A stretch of DNA of 40,969 nt. It comes from a virus. The notes under the pieces were generated by a model. That model worked only from the letters and a program-made list of their open reading frames with translations. It did not search any database and was not told the DNA's origin. Both the position numbers and the translations under genes were made by a program. This document shows, one piece after another, positions 31,520-37,902 of the stretch; position 1 is the stretch's first letter; the number at the start of each line of letters is the position of its first letter. The stretch spans positions 1 to 40,969 of IMG/VR virus record IMGVR_UViG_3300024520_000178. One strand, written 5' to 3'.

Positions 31520-32046
31520 AGGACAGCCGCGACATGCGCGACCTACACCCCGCGTTCGCCCCGGTGGCCGCGGAGATGCTGCGGAGGTGCAACGCGAAGG
31601 GCGTCCCGATCTACGTCTACTGCACCTGGCGCAGCCCAGAGCGGCAACTCGAGCTCTGGCAGCAGGGGCGGGACGATACGGGTCGGCGGACCCCCGGCGG
31701 GCGTGTTGTGACCAACGCGAAGCCCGGGGACTCGAAGCATAACACCGTAGTCGCCGGAAAGAAGCCGGCGTCGGAGGCGTTCGACGCTGTGCCCCAGGAG
31801 ATCCTCGACGAGCGCAGCGGCGTACCCCTCCGGTACAAGCTCGACTGGACCCCGTTCTACCGCAAGGAGGACGAGCGGCCCTTCCGCGAGTCGGGCGACC
31901 TCGAGCTGCTCGACCCCCGCTGGCGGGTGATGGTCCAGGTCGCCGAGGCCCTCGAGATCGAGTGGGCCGGACGGTGGACCGGCTCTCTAATCGAGTACGT
32001 CCACTGGCAGCGGCCGGGCAAAACGCTGGGGGACCTTCATGTCTGA
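31516..32046 (+). CDS. Endolysin: M15-family D-Ala/L-Ala peptidase
   Basis: This peptidoglycan peptidase frees progeny by cutting peptide stems or cross-links. It has 176 residues from GTG 31516 (GTGA overlap); ATG 31534 is an alternative. Motifs are WRSPERQLELW (38-48), GGRVVTNAKPGDSKHN with zinc ligand His75, AFDAVP with Asp90, and EYVHWQ with His163, matching the M15 (VanY/endolysin) zinc site. Fourteen residues separate His75 and Asp90, longer than the common SxHxxGxAxD spacing, so it belongs to a variant with an insertion (AGKKPASE). It has no signal peptide, so it needs a holin. Confidence 0.88.
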   Translation: MKDSRDMRDLHPAFAPVAAEMLRRCNAKGVPIYVYCTWRSPERQLELWQQGRDDTGRRTPGGRVVTNAKPGDSKHNTVVAGKKPASEAFDAVPQEILDERSGVPLRYKLDWTPFYRKEDERPFRESGDLELLDPRWRVMVQVAEALEIEWAGRWTGSLIEYVHWQRPGKTLGDLHV

Positions 32047-32302
32047 TGGGACCATCATCGCGTTGATCGGGGTCGTGGTCGCGACCCTTGCCCTAGTGGG
32101 ACCGGCGCTGGTCTACCTCGGCCTGAAGCTCGGGACGTTGACCAACAGTTCAGAGGGGGCGCACAAACGGATCGACAGGTTAGAGTTGATGCTGACAGAG
32201 GAGTTTCGACTGCTGCGAGGTTCGATCGCTACAATGATTGGCGACGCCTGGAAGAATTGCCCGTTGGCGCATGATGGCCGCGGGCCAACGGAGAAGCCAT
32301 GA
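32039..32302 (+). CDS. Holin-like membrane protein, one span plus helical tail
   Basis: This 87-residue protein starts inside the endolysin gene's last codons. One strong transmembrane helix (about 5-30: IIALIGVVVATLALVGPALVYLGLKL) is followed by an amphipathic charged segment (AHKRIDRLELMLTEEFRLLRG). Small single-span proteins in this arrangement beside an endolysin are candidate holins or anti-holins. The family cannot be named with certainty. Confidence 0.65.
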   Translation: MSDGTIIALIGVVVATLALVGPALVYLGLKLGTLTNSSEGAHKRIDRLELMLTEEFRLLRGSIATMIGDAWKNCPLAHDGRGPTEKP

Positions 32303-32487
32303 GAGACTGGAACAAGCTCGACTACATGCTCGCTATCGGTGGCGGCGCTGCGTCGCTGCTGGTCATCTTCGACCGCCCGCCGCCGACCAACGCCTGGGAG
32401 GTTGCCAAGGTGATCGTGCAGGGGATCAGCCTGTTTGCCCTGGCGGTCGCCGGCACGAGCGCGACGGGACCGGGGCCCGGGGAATGA
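32299..32487 (+). CDS. Two-span small membrane protein (holin candidate)
   Basis: This 62-residue protein has an ATGA overlap with the previous gene. Two hydrophobic helices (about 9-24, YMLAIGGGAASLLVIF, and 37-53, KVIVQGISLFALAVAG) are joined by a Pro-rich turn (DRPPPTN). A short N-terminal basic/acidic start and a small polar C-terminus are typical of two-span holins. It is the best holin candidate in the cassette by topology. Confidence 0.65.
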   Translation: MRDWNKLDYMLAIGGGAASLLVIFDRPPPTNAWEVAKVIVQGISLFALAVAGTSATGPGPGE

Positions 32488-32705
32488 GGCGGCTCGGCTG
32501 GGCGCTCGCCCTGGCCTTGCTTGTGGTGTTCGCCGTATTGCCGGAGCTCTGGTTGCTTGCGGCGGGCGACACCAAGGGCCTGTCCGACCGACAGCGCGTG
32601 GTGCTGTACAGGGCCGGCGTCGACCAGGCCGTGAAGCTCATCGAGGAGCAGCACTACGACTCCGCGCTCAGCGTCCTACGGAAGGTCCGCGAGGACACCC
32701 AGTGA
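32484..32705 (+). CDS. Small membrane-anchored protein of the lysis cassette
   Basis: From ATG 32484 (ATGA overlap) the product is 73 residues. An N-terminal hydrophobic helix (residues 4-26, after MRR) could be a membrane anchor or a long uncleaved signal. The rest is a soluble helical tail (QAVKLIEEQHYDSALSVLRKVRED). No family is recognised. It may be part of the spanin set or an accessory. Confidence 0.6.
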   Translation: MRRLGWALALALLVVFAVLPELWLLAAGDTKGLSDRQRVVLYRAGVDQAVKLIEEQHYDSALSVLRKVREDTQ

Positions 32706-32947
32706 ACGAGGAGCTACTGAAGAAGCTGCTGCTGGTGGTGATCGCAGCGCTGCTCGCCGTCTGTGGCGCGATCGGCAGCCTGGTCGCCTGGCACACCAAG
32801 AACGTCCACAGCGAGCTCGTCGGCCTGCGCGCGGACGTGAAGCAGGCCGAGATGCGCTTCGTGGCGCTGAGCAGGGTCGTCGACGTCGAAGCCGGCATCA
32901 ACCCCTACGCCGAAATCGTCCCGGCGGAAACAACGGAGGTCCCATGA
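32702..32947 (+). CDS. Inner-membrane spanin-like protein (i-spanin candidate)
   Basis: This 81-residue protein starts at GTG 32702 (GTGA overlap). It has an N-terminal transmembrane helix (about 9-30, LLLVVIAALLAVCGAIGSLVAW) and a coiled-coil-like periplasmic segment (NVHSELVGLRADVKQAEMRFVALSRVV), the Rz-type plan. It is short for an i-spanin, so the call depends on position. The next gene carries a lipobox-like Cys that could supply the outer-membrane partner. Confidence 0.55.
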   Translation: MNEELLKKLLLVVIAALLAVCGAIGSLVAWHTKNVHSELVGLRADVKQAEMRFVALSRVVDVEAGINPYAEIVPAETTEVP

Positions 32948-33597
32948 GTAACATCGACTTGACGGCGCTGCGAGACGATCTCGAGCGCGAGGGAGCGGAT
33001 ATCCTCGAGGAGCTCGGCGCCTCGAAGGACCAGGCCCGGGCGGCACTGACCGCCATGCTGGCCGACGCCGAGGCGGCGATCGCCGCCGGTGACCTCGAGC
33101 ACGCCGACGCCTTACGGGCGGAGATCCCGGTCATCCTCGAGCGCGAGCTCGTCGAGATCCGGGGGATGAGCCGCCATCGCGCCCTTGGGATCGGGAGCCG
33201 GGTCCTGGGCGCCCTGGTCAGCCTACTCACGCGAGCTCGAGCTGCCGGCCCGGTGGTCCTGTTGCTCCTGCTGACCGCGGGCTGCTGGGCGCACCGGGGG
33301 ACGGTCAGGTCCGACGCCATCGACGGCATGGTGGCTAACCTGTGCGACGTGGTGGCGACCTGCGTCGAGGAGGGTCTGCGCCCTGCCACGGTCGCCGACT
33401 GCGGCGAGGACGGCCTGGTGGGCCGGTTACAGGTCGACAAGCGGATCACTGGCGAGGAGTTGGCTGCCGGAGTCCTGTCGATCTGCGGGCCCGTAGAGGC
33501 GTGTGTCGCCGCCTGGCCGGACCTACCGGCCCATCGGGGGCGGTCGTACGTGAGGTGGTGCGACTTGCTGGGGTCGACGGCGGCATCAAGCCTTTAG
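32944..33597 (+). CDS. Coiled-coil protein with an internal lipobox-like segment (spanin-related?)
   Basis: This is a 217-residue protein with GGAGG five bases before ATG. Residues 1-73 are a charged coiled coil (EADILEELGASKDQARAALTAML). Residues 93-118 form a strong hydrophobic segment, LLTRARAAGPVVLLLLLTAGC, ending in a lipobox-like TAGC (Cys114) followed by a Cys-rich soluble domain with about seven Cys. An internal ATG at 33166 (Met75, GGGGG upstream) would put that segment near an N-terminus and yield a lipoprotein of about 143 residues. Either the full form is a one-span protein, or two products are made from one gene. Confidence 0.65.
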   Translation: MSNIDLTALRDDLEREGADILEELGASKDQARAALTAMLADAEAAIAAGDLEHADALRAEIPVILERELVEIRGMSRHRALGIGSRVLGALVSLLTRARAAGPVVLLLLLTAGCWAHRGTVRSDAIDGMVANLCDVVATCVEEGLRPATVADCGEDGLVGRLQVDKRITGEELAAGVLSICGPVEACVAAWPDLPAHRGRSYVRWCDLLGSTAASSL

Positions 33598-33637
33598 GGG
33601 CCGACCGAGAGAGAGGGTCGAAACGAGTGTCGACGGC

Positions 33638-33817
33638 GTGAACTTTGCGGTCGCAATGCGTACCGACGGACAGGTGATCAATACTACGGTGAGTTCCGAC
33701 GGCGTGTCCCATCTTGCTTTCCATGGTCCGCTGCCTTACGTCCGTGGCAGCGCAACGGCGGTCGTTAGCGGTACCTGTGCGTTCCAGTTCGTGGTGGAGG
33801 AAGCTGTCCCGGGCTAA
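33638..33817 (+). CDS. Possible 59-residue protein
   Basis: GTG 33638 opens a 59-residue frame starting MNFAVAMRTDGQV and ending FQFVVEEAVPG. It has alternating polar/hydrophobic residues, as in a small beta domain. No clear ribosome site precedes it (the purine-rich GAGAGAGAGGG at about 33607-33617 is too far) and codon choice is less GC-biased than neighbours. It is the only coding candidate between the last lysis gene and the leftward gene group. Confidence 0.35.
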   Translation: MNFAVAMRTDGQVINTTVSSDGVSHLAFHGPLPYVRGSATAVVSGTCAFQFVVEEAVPG

Positions 33818-33841
33818 CCTCCGGGGGCGGGAATAGTCGCT

Positions 33842-34036
33842 TCACGACCCCCTCTTGAGATCGCGGCAAACGCGGCCGCAGCGGATTCTCTTGACGCTGA
33901 CACCGAGCACACTCCGTAGTTTGCGCTTGCCGGCTCGGCCGGCGGCCAAGGCGTCCTTCTCGTCGAGGTCGTGGACGGTGGTCTTCCAGTCGCGCCCGTT
34001 CTTGAACGTGACCTTGTAACTGGCTTTGAAGATCAT
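33842..34036 (-). CDS. Small basic protein, leftward operon gene 3
   Basis: This is a 64-residue basic protein. The ATG (complement of 34034-34036) has GGAGGAG about eight bases upstream on the minus strand. It starts MIFKASYKVTFKNGRDWKTTVHDLDEKDA, a short strand-strand-helix, then many Lys/Arg and two Cys (CGRVC). No family is recognised. It could bind nucleic acid, judged only from charge. It is last in a three-gene unit driven by the leftward switch promoter. Confidence 0.6.
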   Translation of the reverse strand: MIFKASYKVTFKNGRDWKTTVHDLDEKDALAAGRAGKRKLRSVLGVSVKRIRCGRVCRDLKRGS

Positions 34037-34053
34037 CGGTTCAACTCCTCCAT

Positions 34054-34263
34054 CTACCTTCCGGCGAATTGGTCGAACGTAAACGAAGTTCCAAGCGCGG
34101 CGTTCGCAGCGTCTAGGAAAGCCTGAGATTCCGGGGCCGTCACTTCTCCCCACTCGTCTACCTGTTCCCCGGATGTGTCCAGGGGTCGCGAAAACAGTGC
34201 GTCGTGCCAGTGTGCGACGGCGCATCCGAAATCGAGTAGGTTTGGTGTAGTGGTTTTCCCCAT
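34054..34263 (-). CDS. Small acidic protein, leftward operon gene 2
   Basis: This 69-residue protein has a start codon overlapping the stop of the upstream leftward gene (ATGA), with AAGGCGG ahead. It begins MGKTTTPNLLDFGCAVAHWHDALF and ends in a helical AFLDAANAALGTSFTFDQFAGR. The Trp/His/Phe-rich front and acidic middle are unlike the structural genes. No homologue is recognised. Confidence 0.6.
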   Translation of the reverse strand: MGKTTTPNLLDFGCAVAHWHDALFSRPLDTSGEQVDEWGEVTAPESQAFLDAANAALGTSFTFDQFAGR

Positions 34264-34529
34264 CACGCACCGCCTTTGCTCGGCGTCCAGCCAGCCAAGA
34301 TGTTCAGTTTCCACGGGCGGGTCATCCCGTGGCCGACGCTGCCGTCCAGAACGGGCATCGAGCAATTCCGACAGTGGACGGCGTCTTCGATCCTGTCGAG
34401 CTCGGCTTGGTCGTAACCGTAGGGCTGACGGTCGCCGGAAAGTTCCAGCCGCTCGCCGTCGTAGGGCGATTCGAGATAGCCCAAAAACTCGTTCGTCTGT
34501 TGGTCGATGACTTCGATCGTGTAGCTCAT
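34263..34529 (-). CDS. Small protein, first gene of the leftward operon
   Basis: This 88-residue protein has GGAGG six bases before its ATG (complement of 34527-34529). It begins MSYTIEVIDQQTNEFLGYLESPYDGERLELSG, a beta-rich start, then an Arg/Asp helix and HCRNCSMPVLDG, a CxxC motif that is half of a possible metal site. It lies directly below the leftward sigma70 promoter (34564-34592). No family known to me. Expression is expected to be set by the HTH protein of the divergent operon. Confidence 0.65.
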   Translation of the reverse strand: MSYTIEVIDQQTNEFLGYLESPYDGERLELSGDRQPYGYDQAELDRIEDAVHCRNCSMPVLDGSVGHGMTRPWKLNILAGWTPSKGGA

Positions 34530-34563
34530 TGTGTTCCTCCGTGCGTCTCTGCTTGTGCCCCAG

Positions 34564-34592
34564 ATCGTAGCGCACCCCGTTGGCGCTGTCAA
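34564..34592 (-). promoter_or_regulatory. Leftward sigma70 promoter
   Basis: On the minus strand TTGACA (complement of 34587-34592) and TACGAT (complement of 34564-34569) are 17 bp apart. The -35 box is perfect consensus. It fires into the three small leftward genes. Confidence 0.75.
34580..34592. promoter_or_regulatory. Operator candidate OL
   Basis: The 13-mer, read on the minus strand, is TTGACAGCGCCAA; it matches TTGACACTGCCAA at 34614-34626 in 11 of 13 positions and is itself an imperfect palindrome (TTG...CAA). It covers the -35 box of the leftward promoter. Confidence 0.6.
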
Positions 34593-34613
34593 CACCTCAA
34601 TATCAAGCAGTGG

Positions 34614-34626
34614 TTGACACTGCCAA
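34614..34626. promoter_or_regulatory. Operator candidate OR
   Basis: TTGACACTGCCAA covers the -35 box of the rightward promoter and mirrors the leftward site 21 bp away. The likely ligand is the small HTH protein encoded immediately downstream. Confidence 0.6.
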
Positions 34627-34641
34627 CAGGCGCGTTATACT
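34614..34641 (+). promoter_or_regulatory. Rightward sigma70 promoter of the HTH/recombination operon
   Basis: TTGACA (34614-34619) and TATACT (34636-34641) are separated by 16 bp. The -35 box is consensus and the -10 box matches at five of six positions. A start near 34648 leaves a short leader with AAGGAGG before the HTH gene. Confidence 0.8.
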
Positions 34642-34666
34642 CCAGGGTGAAAGGAGGTGTTCCCTA

Positions 34667-34885
34667 ATGGCAACATACGCAACCCGAGCCGAGGTCAAGG
34701 CTGTGGCCGCAAGGCTCAAAGAGGCTGGAAGCTCCCAGCGGGAGTTGGCGCGCGTGTCCGGGATGAACCATTCGACGATCTCGAGGTGGTTCTCCGGTCA
34801 ACGGTGCGACCGTGTCCGGCGTTGGAAACTGCAAGTCCTCGATAGCGCACTGCGCCTGATCGAGAACCAGAAGGAGGCATCATGA
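34667..34885 (+). CDS. Small HTH (Xre/Cro-like) transcription regulator
   Basis: This 72-residue protein has AAGGAGG ahead of ATG 34667. The helix-turn-helix is clear: SSQRELARVSGMNHSTISRWFSG at about 22-44, as in the Xre/Cro family, followed by one C-terminal helix. There is no dimerisation or cleavage domain like that of CI, so it resembles Cro or a CII-type regulator. It is first in the rightward operon and most likely binds the two 13-bp sites in front of it, repressing or balancing the two divergent promoters. Confidence 0.85.
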   Translation: MATYATRAEVKAVAARLKEAGSSQRELARVSGMNHSTISRWFSGQRCDRVRRWKLQVLDSALRLIENQKEAS

Positions 34886-35055
34886 CCGACGCCGATTTCC
34901 GCCAGCTCGTCAAAGAGATGCGCGAGGCTCAGGACAGGTACTTCAAGTTCAGCCGCAGCGGTAGCCAGCGGCAGTTAGGCGACGCGCTTCGCGAGTCTCT
35001 CGCCCTGGAAAGGCGCGTCGACAAGGAGCTCTCACAGGAGGGTCTGTTCTCTTAA
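34882..35055 (+). CDS. 57-residue helical protein
   Basis: ATG 34882 overlaps the HTH gene stop (ATGA) and has AAGGAGG at 34871-34877. The product begins MTDADFRQLVKEMREAQ and is one or two charged amphipathic helices. It is coupled to the HTH gene and precedes the Sak4-like gene. It may be a partner or modulator of either; nothing in the sequence decides. Confidence 0.65.
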   Translation: MTDADFRQLVKEMREAQDRYFKFSRSGSQRQLGDALRESLALERRVDKELSQEGLFS

Positions 35056-35075
35056 CCCATTCCCGAGGAGAAACC

Positions 35076-36236
35076 ATGGCTCTAAAGATCATCAGCCCCA
35101 CAGACCCCATCACGGTCGACCAACTGGTCGTCGCGATCTACGCTCAGCCCGGCTCCGGCCGGACTACGATCGGCTACACCGCCGATAGGGCCCTCGTGTT
35201 CGACTTCGACCAGGGCTCGCACCGATCCGCGTTCCGCACCCTGGGCGACACCGTGCGCCCCACGCGGTGGGCCGACGTCCAACTCACCGCCGACGAGCTC
35301 GGGCCGTACGACACGGTAGTGCTTGACACCATCGGGCGCGCTCTCGAGATGCTCGCGGTCCACCTGATCGAGAAGGACCCGAAACTGGCCCGGTCAACAG
35401 GAGACCTCGCGCTCCAGGGCTACGGCGCGCTCAAGTCCGTGTTCGCCCGCTGGGTCGGTCAGGTCAAGTCTTCTGGCTGCGACCTCGTATTCTGCTGCCA
35501 CATGGACGAGCAGCAGAAGGGCGACCGTACCATCGAGCGGCTTGACTGTATCGGCGGTACACGGCAGGAGGTGTACAAGGTGTCCGACCTGATGGGCAAA
35601 CTCACTGTCGGTGTTGCCGGCAAGCGACTCCTCGACTTCCGCCCCGGCGAAACGTCGTTCGGTAAGGACCCCGTGGGTCTGGGCCTGCTCGACGTTCCTG
35701 TGCTCGACACCCTCGACGACAAGCGTTGGCTCGGAGGCCTGATTCGCGGTGCTAAGGCCAAACTGAACGAGATGACTGAGGACCAGCGCAAACTCCAGGC
35801 CGAGCGCGACGACTTCGCCGACATGGTCACGGCGACCGAGGAGCCGGCCGAGCTGACCGATCTAATGAAGGCCGCGAACGGCGACAGCGTCATGCGGGCG
35901 ATCGTCGCAAGGCGAGCCAAGGAGCTCAACTTGGTCGTCGACCAGGAGCAGAAGTGCTTCGTGAAGCCTGAGCCCGCGGTCATCGAGGGGGCCGAGAAGC
36001 ACACGCCTGCGGTGGCAGCAAAGACATCCACCGCCGCAGAGGTGTGCGAGAGTCCCCGGGCGGGGAATCTGCCGGAACCGCCGGCCGAGCCGGCAGACAC
36101 GTCCCTGCCGGATCCGAAGGCCAAGCCCAAGCCGAAGCGGAACCCCAGGAAGGAGGCCCAGCAACAGCGCCTAGAGAACGTGGCTGCGTCCGGGAAGGCC
36201 CCCGCGTCCGGCGACCGAGAGGAGATGGAGTTTTGA
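35076..36236 (+). CDS. Sak4/AAA_24-like RecA-fold ATPase with altered Walker A
   Basis: This is a 386-residue protein with GAGGAG ahead of ATG. The N-terminal ~230 residues have the AAA_24/Sak4 core: AIYAQPGSGRTT (20-31) as Walker A, ALVFDFDQGSHRS, YDTVVLDTIGRALE as Walker B region, a Gln/Gly-rich LALQGYGALKSVFARWV segment, and DLVFCCHMDE as the sensor strand. Such proteins act in phage single-strand annealing/recombination beside a nuclease, and that is so here. The Walker A Lys is Arg29 (CGG codon, not a one-base change from AAG), so ATP use may be altered. After about 300 the tail is Pro/Lys/Ala-rich and probably disordered. Confidence 0.85.
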   Translation: MALKIISPTDPITVDQLVVAIYAQPGSGRTTIGYTADRALVFDFDQGSHRSAFRTLGDTVRPTRWADVQLTADELGPYDTVVLDTIGRALEMLAVHLIEKDPKLARSTGDLALQGYGALKSVFARWVGQVKSSGCDLVFCCHMDEQQKGDRTIERLDCIGGTRQEVYKVSDLMGKLTVGVAGKRLLDFRPGETSFGKDPVGLGLLDVPVLDTLDDKRWLGGLIRGAKAKLNEMTEDQRKLQAERDDFADMVTATEEPAELTDLMKAANGDSVMRAIVARRAKELNLVVDQEQKCFVKPEPAVIEGAEKHTPAVAAKTSTAAEVCESPRAGNLPEPPAEPADTSLPDPKAKPKPKRNPRKEAQQQRLENVAASGKAPASGDREEMEF

Positions 36237-37015
36237 AGGCCCGACTGTCCATCACAACGATCGACTGGTGGCTGTCCTGGGAGGAAGCCACCCTCTATGA
36301 ACTCCAGGGCAAACTCACGCACCGCCAGCCGCAGACCGAGGCGATGCTCCGCGGGATCGCGTTTCACGAGGCCCTCGCGCACCTTTCAAGCCTGTGCGAG
36401 GGCGCGGACTACACCACGACCGACTCAATAGATTCCCGTGGGTTCACCTTCGACTTCAACGGCGTCGAGATCCAGATCGAGTCGGTGTCGCCGTACCAGA
36501 CCGAGCTCAAGATCGAGCGTAGGATCGACAGCTCGCTTCTCGACACCGAGATCGGCAGCGAGATCACCCTGGTCGGCAAGGTCGACCGCATCGATGGAAG
36601 CACCGTCGAGGACCACAAGACAACCAGTCACTTCGACGCCGAGCGGCTGCTCGCCTCCTGGCAGTGGCGGTTCTACCTGTGGCTGACCGGAGCGGACGTC
36701 TTCCGCTGGCACGTCTACGAGATGAAGCCTATGGAGACTCCGCGCAAGGCGTTCGCGGCGTGGCTCAAGCGGTTCGACGACTGGCGGGACAACCCGCCGG
36801 CCGAGGAGCTCGCGGCTGCCCTACGGCGCTACAAGGTGACCAACTACCACCAGCTGGAGGCGGCCCGCTACCCCAACCTCGAGGCCGAATGCCTCGGAGC
36901 GATGGATCAGTTTCTACGGGCCGTCAATCTGCTCTGTGACGCCGGCAACCTGGACCCCGGGCGGGTCGGGATCCCGGCGGGCTGGACCCCGAGCGGGGTG
37001 GAGGTGCTGGCATAA
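36233..37015 (+). CDS. PD-(D/E)XK nuclease (RecB/Cas4-like exonuclease)
   Basis: TTG 36233 overlaps the previous stop; GAGGAG eight bases upstream supports it. The 260-residue product has the RecB-like nuclease order: GIAFHEAL (41-48, His45), GKVDRIDG with Asp118, VEDHKTT with Asp127 and Lys129, then QWRFYLW (144-150). This is a plausible partner for the Sak4-like protein: the nuclease resects DNA ends and the ATPase promotes annealing or strand exchange. It is the last gene of the rightward operon, followed by hairpins and a terminator. Confidence 0.88.
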   Translation: MKARLSITTIDWWLSWEEATLYELQGKLTHRQPQTEAMLRGIAFHEALAHLSSLCEGADYTTTDSIDSRGFTFDFNGVEIQIESVSPYQTELKIERRIDSSLLDTEIGSEITLVGKVDRIDGSTVEDHKTTSHFDAERLLASWQWRFYLWLTGADVFRWHVYEMKPMETPRKAFAAWLKRFDDWRDNPPAEELAAALRRYKVTNYHQLEAARYPNLEAECLGAMDQFLRAVNLLCDAGNLDPGRVGIPAGWTPSGVEVLA

Positions 37016-37022
37016 GTTAACC

Positions 37023-37043
37023 GCCCCGGGTGCGGCCCGGGGC
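37023..37043 (+). terminator. GC hairpin after the nuclease gene
   Basis: GCCCCGGG pairs with CCCGGGGC around TGCGG, a perfect 8-bp stem, but no T tract follows. It may strengthen the terminator located 35 bp further on. Confidence 0.4.
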
Positions 37044-37077
37044 ATTCAAACGGAGACCGGAGACCAAGTGCTGGACC

Positions 37078-37107
37078 GGGGCCGGGGGCCGCACCCTCGG
37101 CCCTTTT
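37078..37107 (+). terminator. Rho-independent terminator of the recombination operon
   Basis: GGGCCG (37079-37084) pairs with CGGCCC (37098-37103), with an inner GGG/CCC pairing, followed by TTTT (37104-37107). It lies about 60 bp after the nuclease stop. Confidence 0.6.
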
Positions 37108-37110
37108 CCG

Positions 37111-37205
37111 ATTTCCGCAGTCCGTCCACAACGATTTCCACATTATGAATGGGACGCAAGATGCTCAGCTTCAACGACTTCCACAACTTATCCGCAATTT
37201 CCACA
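37111..37205 (+). other. Candidate replication origin: six DnaA-box-like sites
   Basis: The boxes are ATTTCCGCA (37111), CCGTCCACA (37122), ATTTCCACA (37134), ACTTCCACA (37177), TTATCCGCA (37188) and ATTTCCACA (37197). All read the same way. Against the bacterial consensus TTWTNCACA, three have eight of nine matches and the rest are looser. The segment is richer in A and T than its surroundings. Clustered directional boxes point to host DnaA binding. Confidence 0.6.
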
Positions 37206-37351
37206 ACGCCTACTACTACTGGTCCCCTCTCTGGGGCCTCTCTGAGTCCGGATCCGGAGTTTCAGTACACGCCCTGCTGAACCTTGAATAGAGGGGGCGA
37301 CGTGGCCGCGGCACTTCCGTGGTTCCATGCCGATGTGGTACTGTTCCACGC

Positions 37352-37750
37352 ATGGTGAAACCGTGTTCCCGTTGCCGTCTGATGAGGCGGCGCCCCGGTG
37401 GGCGCTGGTGCAAGGGCTGTCACAGTGAGTACGAGCGGGAGCGACGACGGCTCAAACGAGGAGGAACGATGTCCGAGGCGAGAGAATGCTACGACGCCGG
37501 ACGGCCTGGGGTGGTCAGCCAGGGCGACCAGGTGCTGATCGTCTGCGTCCCTCGGGGCTGGACCGACTCGCTGATCGAGCAGTACGCCTCCGAGGTGGCG
37601 CCCACGGGCGCTTCGTTGACGCCTCGCGCCTGGCGCGTGCCCGTCGGCGCCCAAGGTGAGCAGCCGCTCAGGGAGCTCTGCAGGACGGCCACTCGGCAGG
37701 CCATGGAGCACCTGGTCCTGGTCCGCTGGCCGGTGGCGGCGTCGGCGTGA
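37352..37750 (+). CDS. Zinc-ribbon protein with possible second internal start
   Basis: From ATG 37352 the product is 132 residues. The first 40 carry CSRC and CKGC pairs around a basic stretch (RCRLMRRRPGGRWCKGCHSEYERERRR), a small zinc-binding module as found in phage DNA-binding and HNH-type proteins; no HNH catalytic core follows. A second ATG at 37469 has AGGAGG five bases upstream, better than the first start, and would give a 93-residue protein (MSEARECYDAGRP...) without the ribbon. Function unknown. It is first in the right-hand block after the origin candidate. Confidence 0.6.
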   Translation: MVKPCSRCRLMRRRPGGRWCKGCHSEYERERRRLKRGGTMSEARECYDAGRPGVVSQGDQVLIVCVPRGWTDSLIEQYASEVAPTGASLTPRAWRVPVGAQGEQPLRELCRTATRQAMEHLVLVRWPVAASA

Positions 37751-37902
37751 AGATCCAGACGGTCGACGTGTACTGCAAGGGCTGCTCCAGCGAGGTCAGG
37801 GTCGATTTGCCCATCGAGTGCCCGCTCCAGGTGACGATCGCGGCGCTCAAGGCCCTTTGCTGTCCGTCTTGCGGAGCCAGCAGCCAACAGGTGTGCGTGT
37901 GA
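37747..37902 (+). CDS. 51-residue zinc-ribbon protein
   Basis: GTG 37747 overlaps the previous stop (GTGA). Two Cys pairs (YCKGC at 9-13 and CPSCG near 38-42) with extra Cys between and at the end suggest a zinc ribbon. Such mini-ribbons are common in phage early blocks. No specific function is recognised. Confidence 0.6.
   Translation: MKIQTVDVYCKGCSSEVRVDLPIECPLQVTIAALKALCCPSCGASSQQVCV

Larger units (their letters stand above)
37016..37351 (+). other. 336-bp gene-free region: hairpins, terminator and candidate origin
   Basis: The region contains a GC hairpin (37023-37043), a T-tailed terminator (37078-37107), a cluster of six DnaA-box-like sites (37111-37205), the 12-bp palindrome TCCGGATCCGGA (37247-37258), and a further CCCC-TCTCT-GGGG hairpin near 37223. 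No convincing coding frame was found. It separates the recombination operon from the right-hand gene block. Confidence 0.65.
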
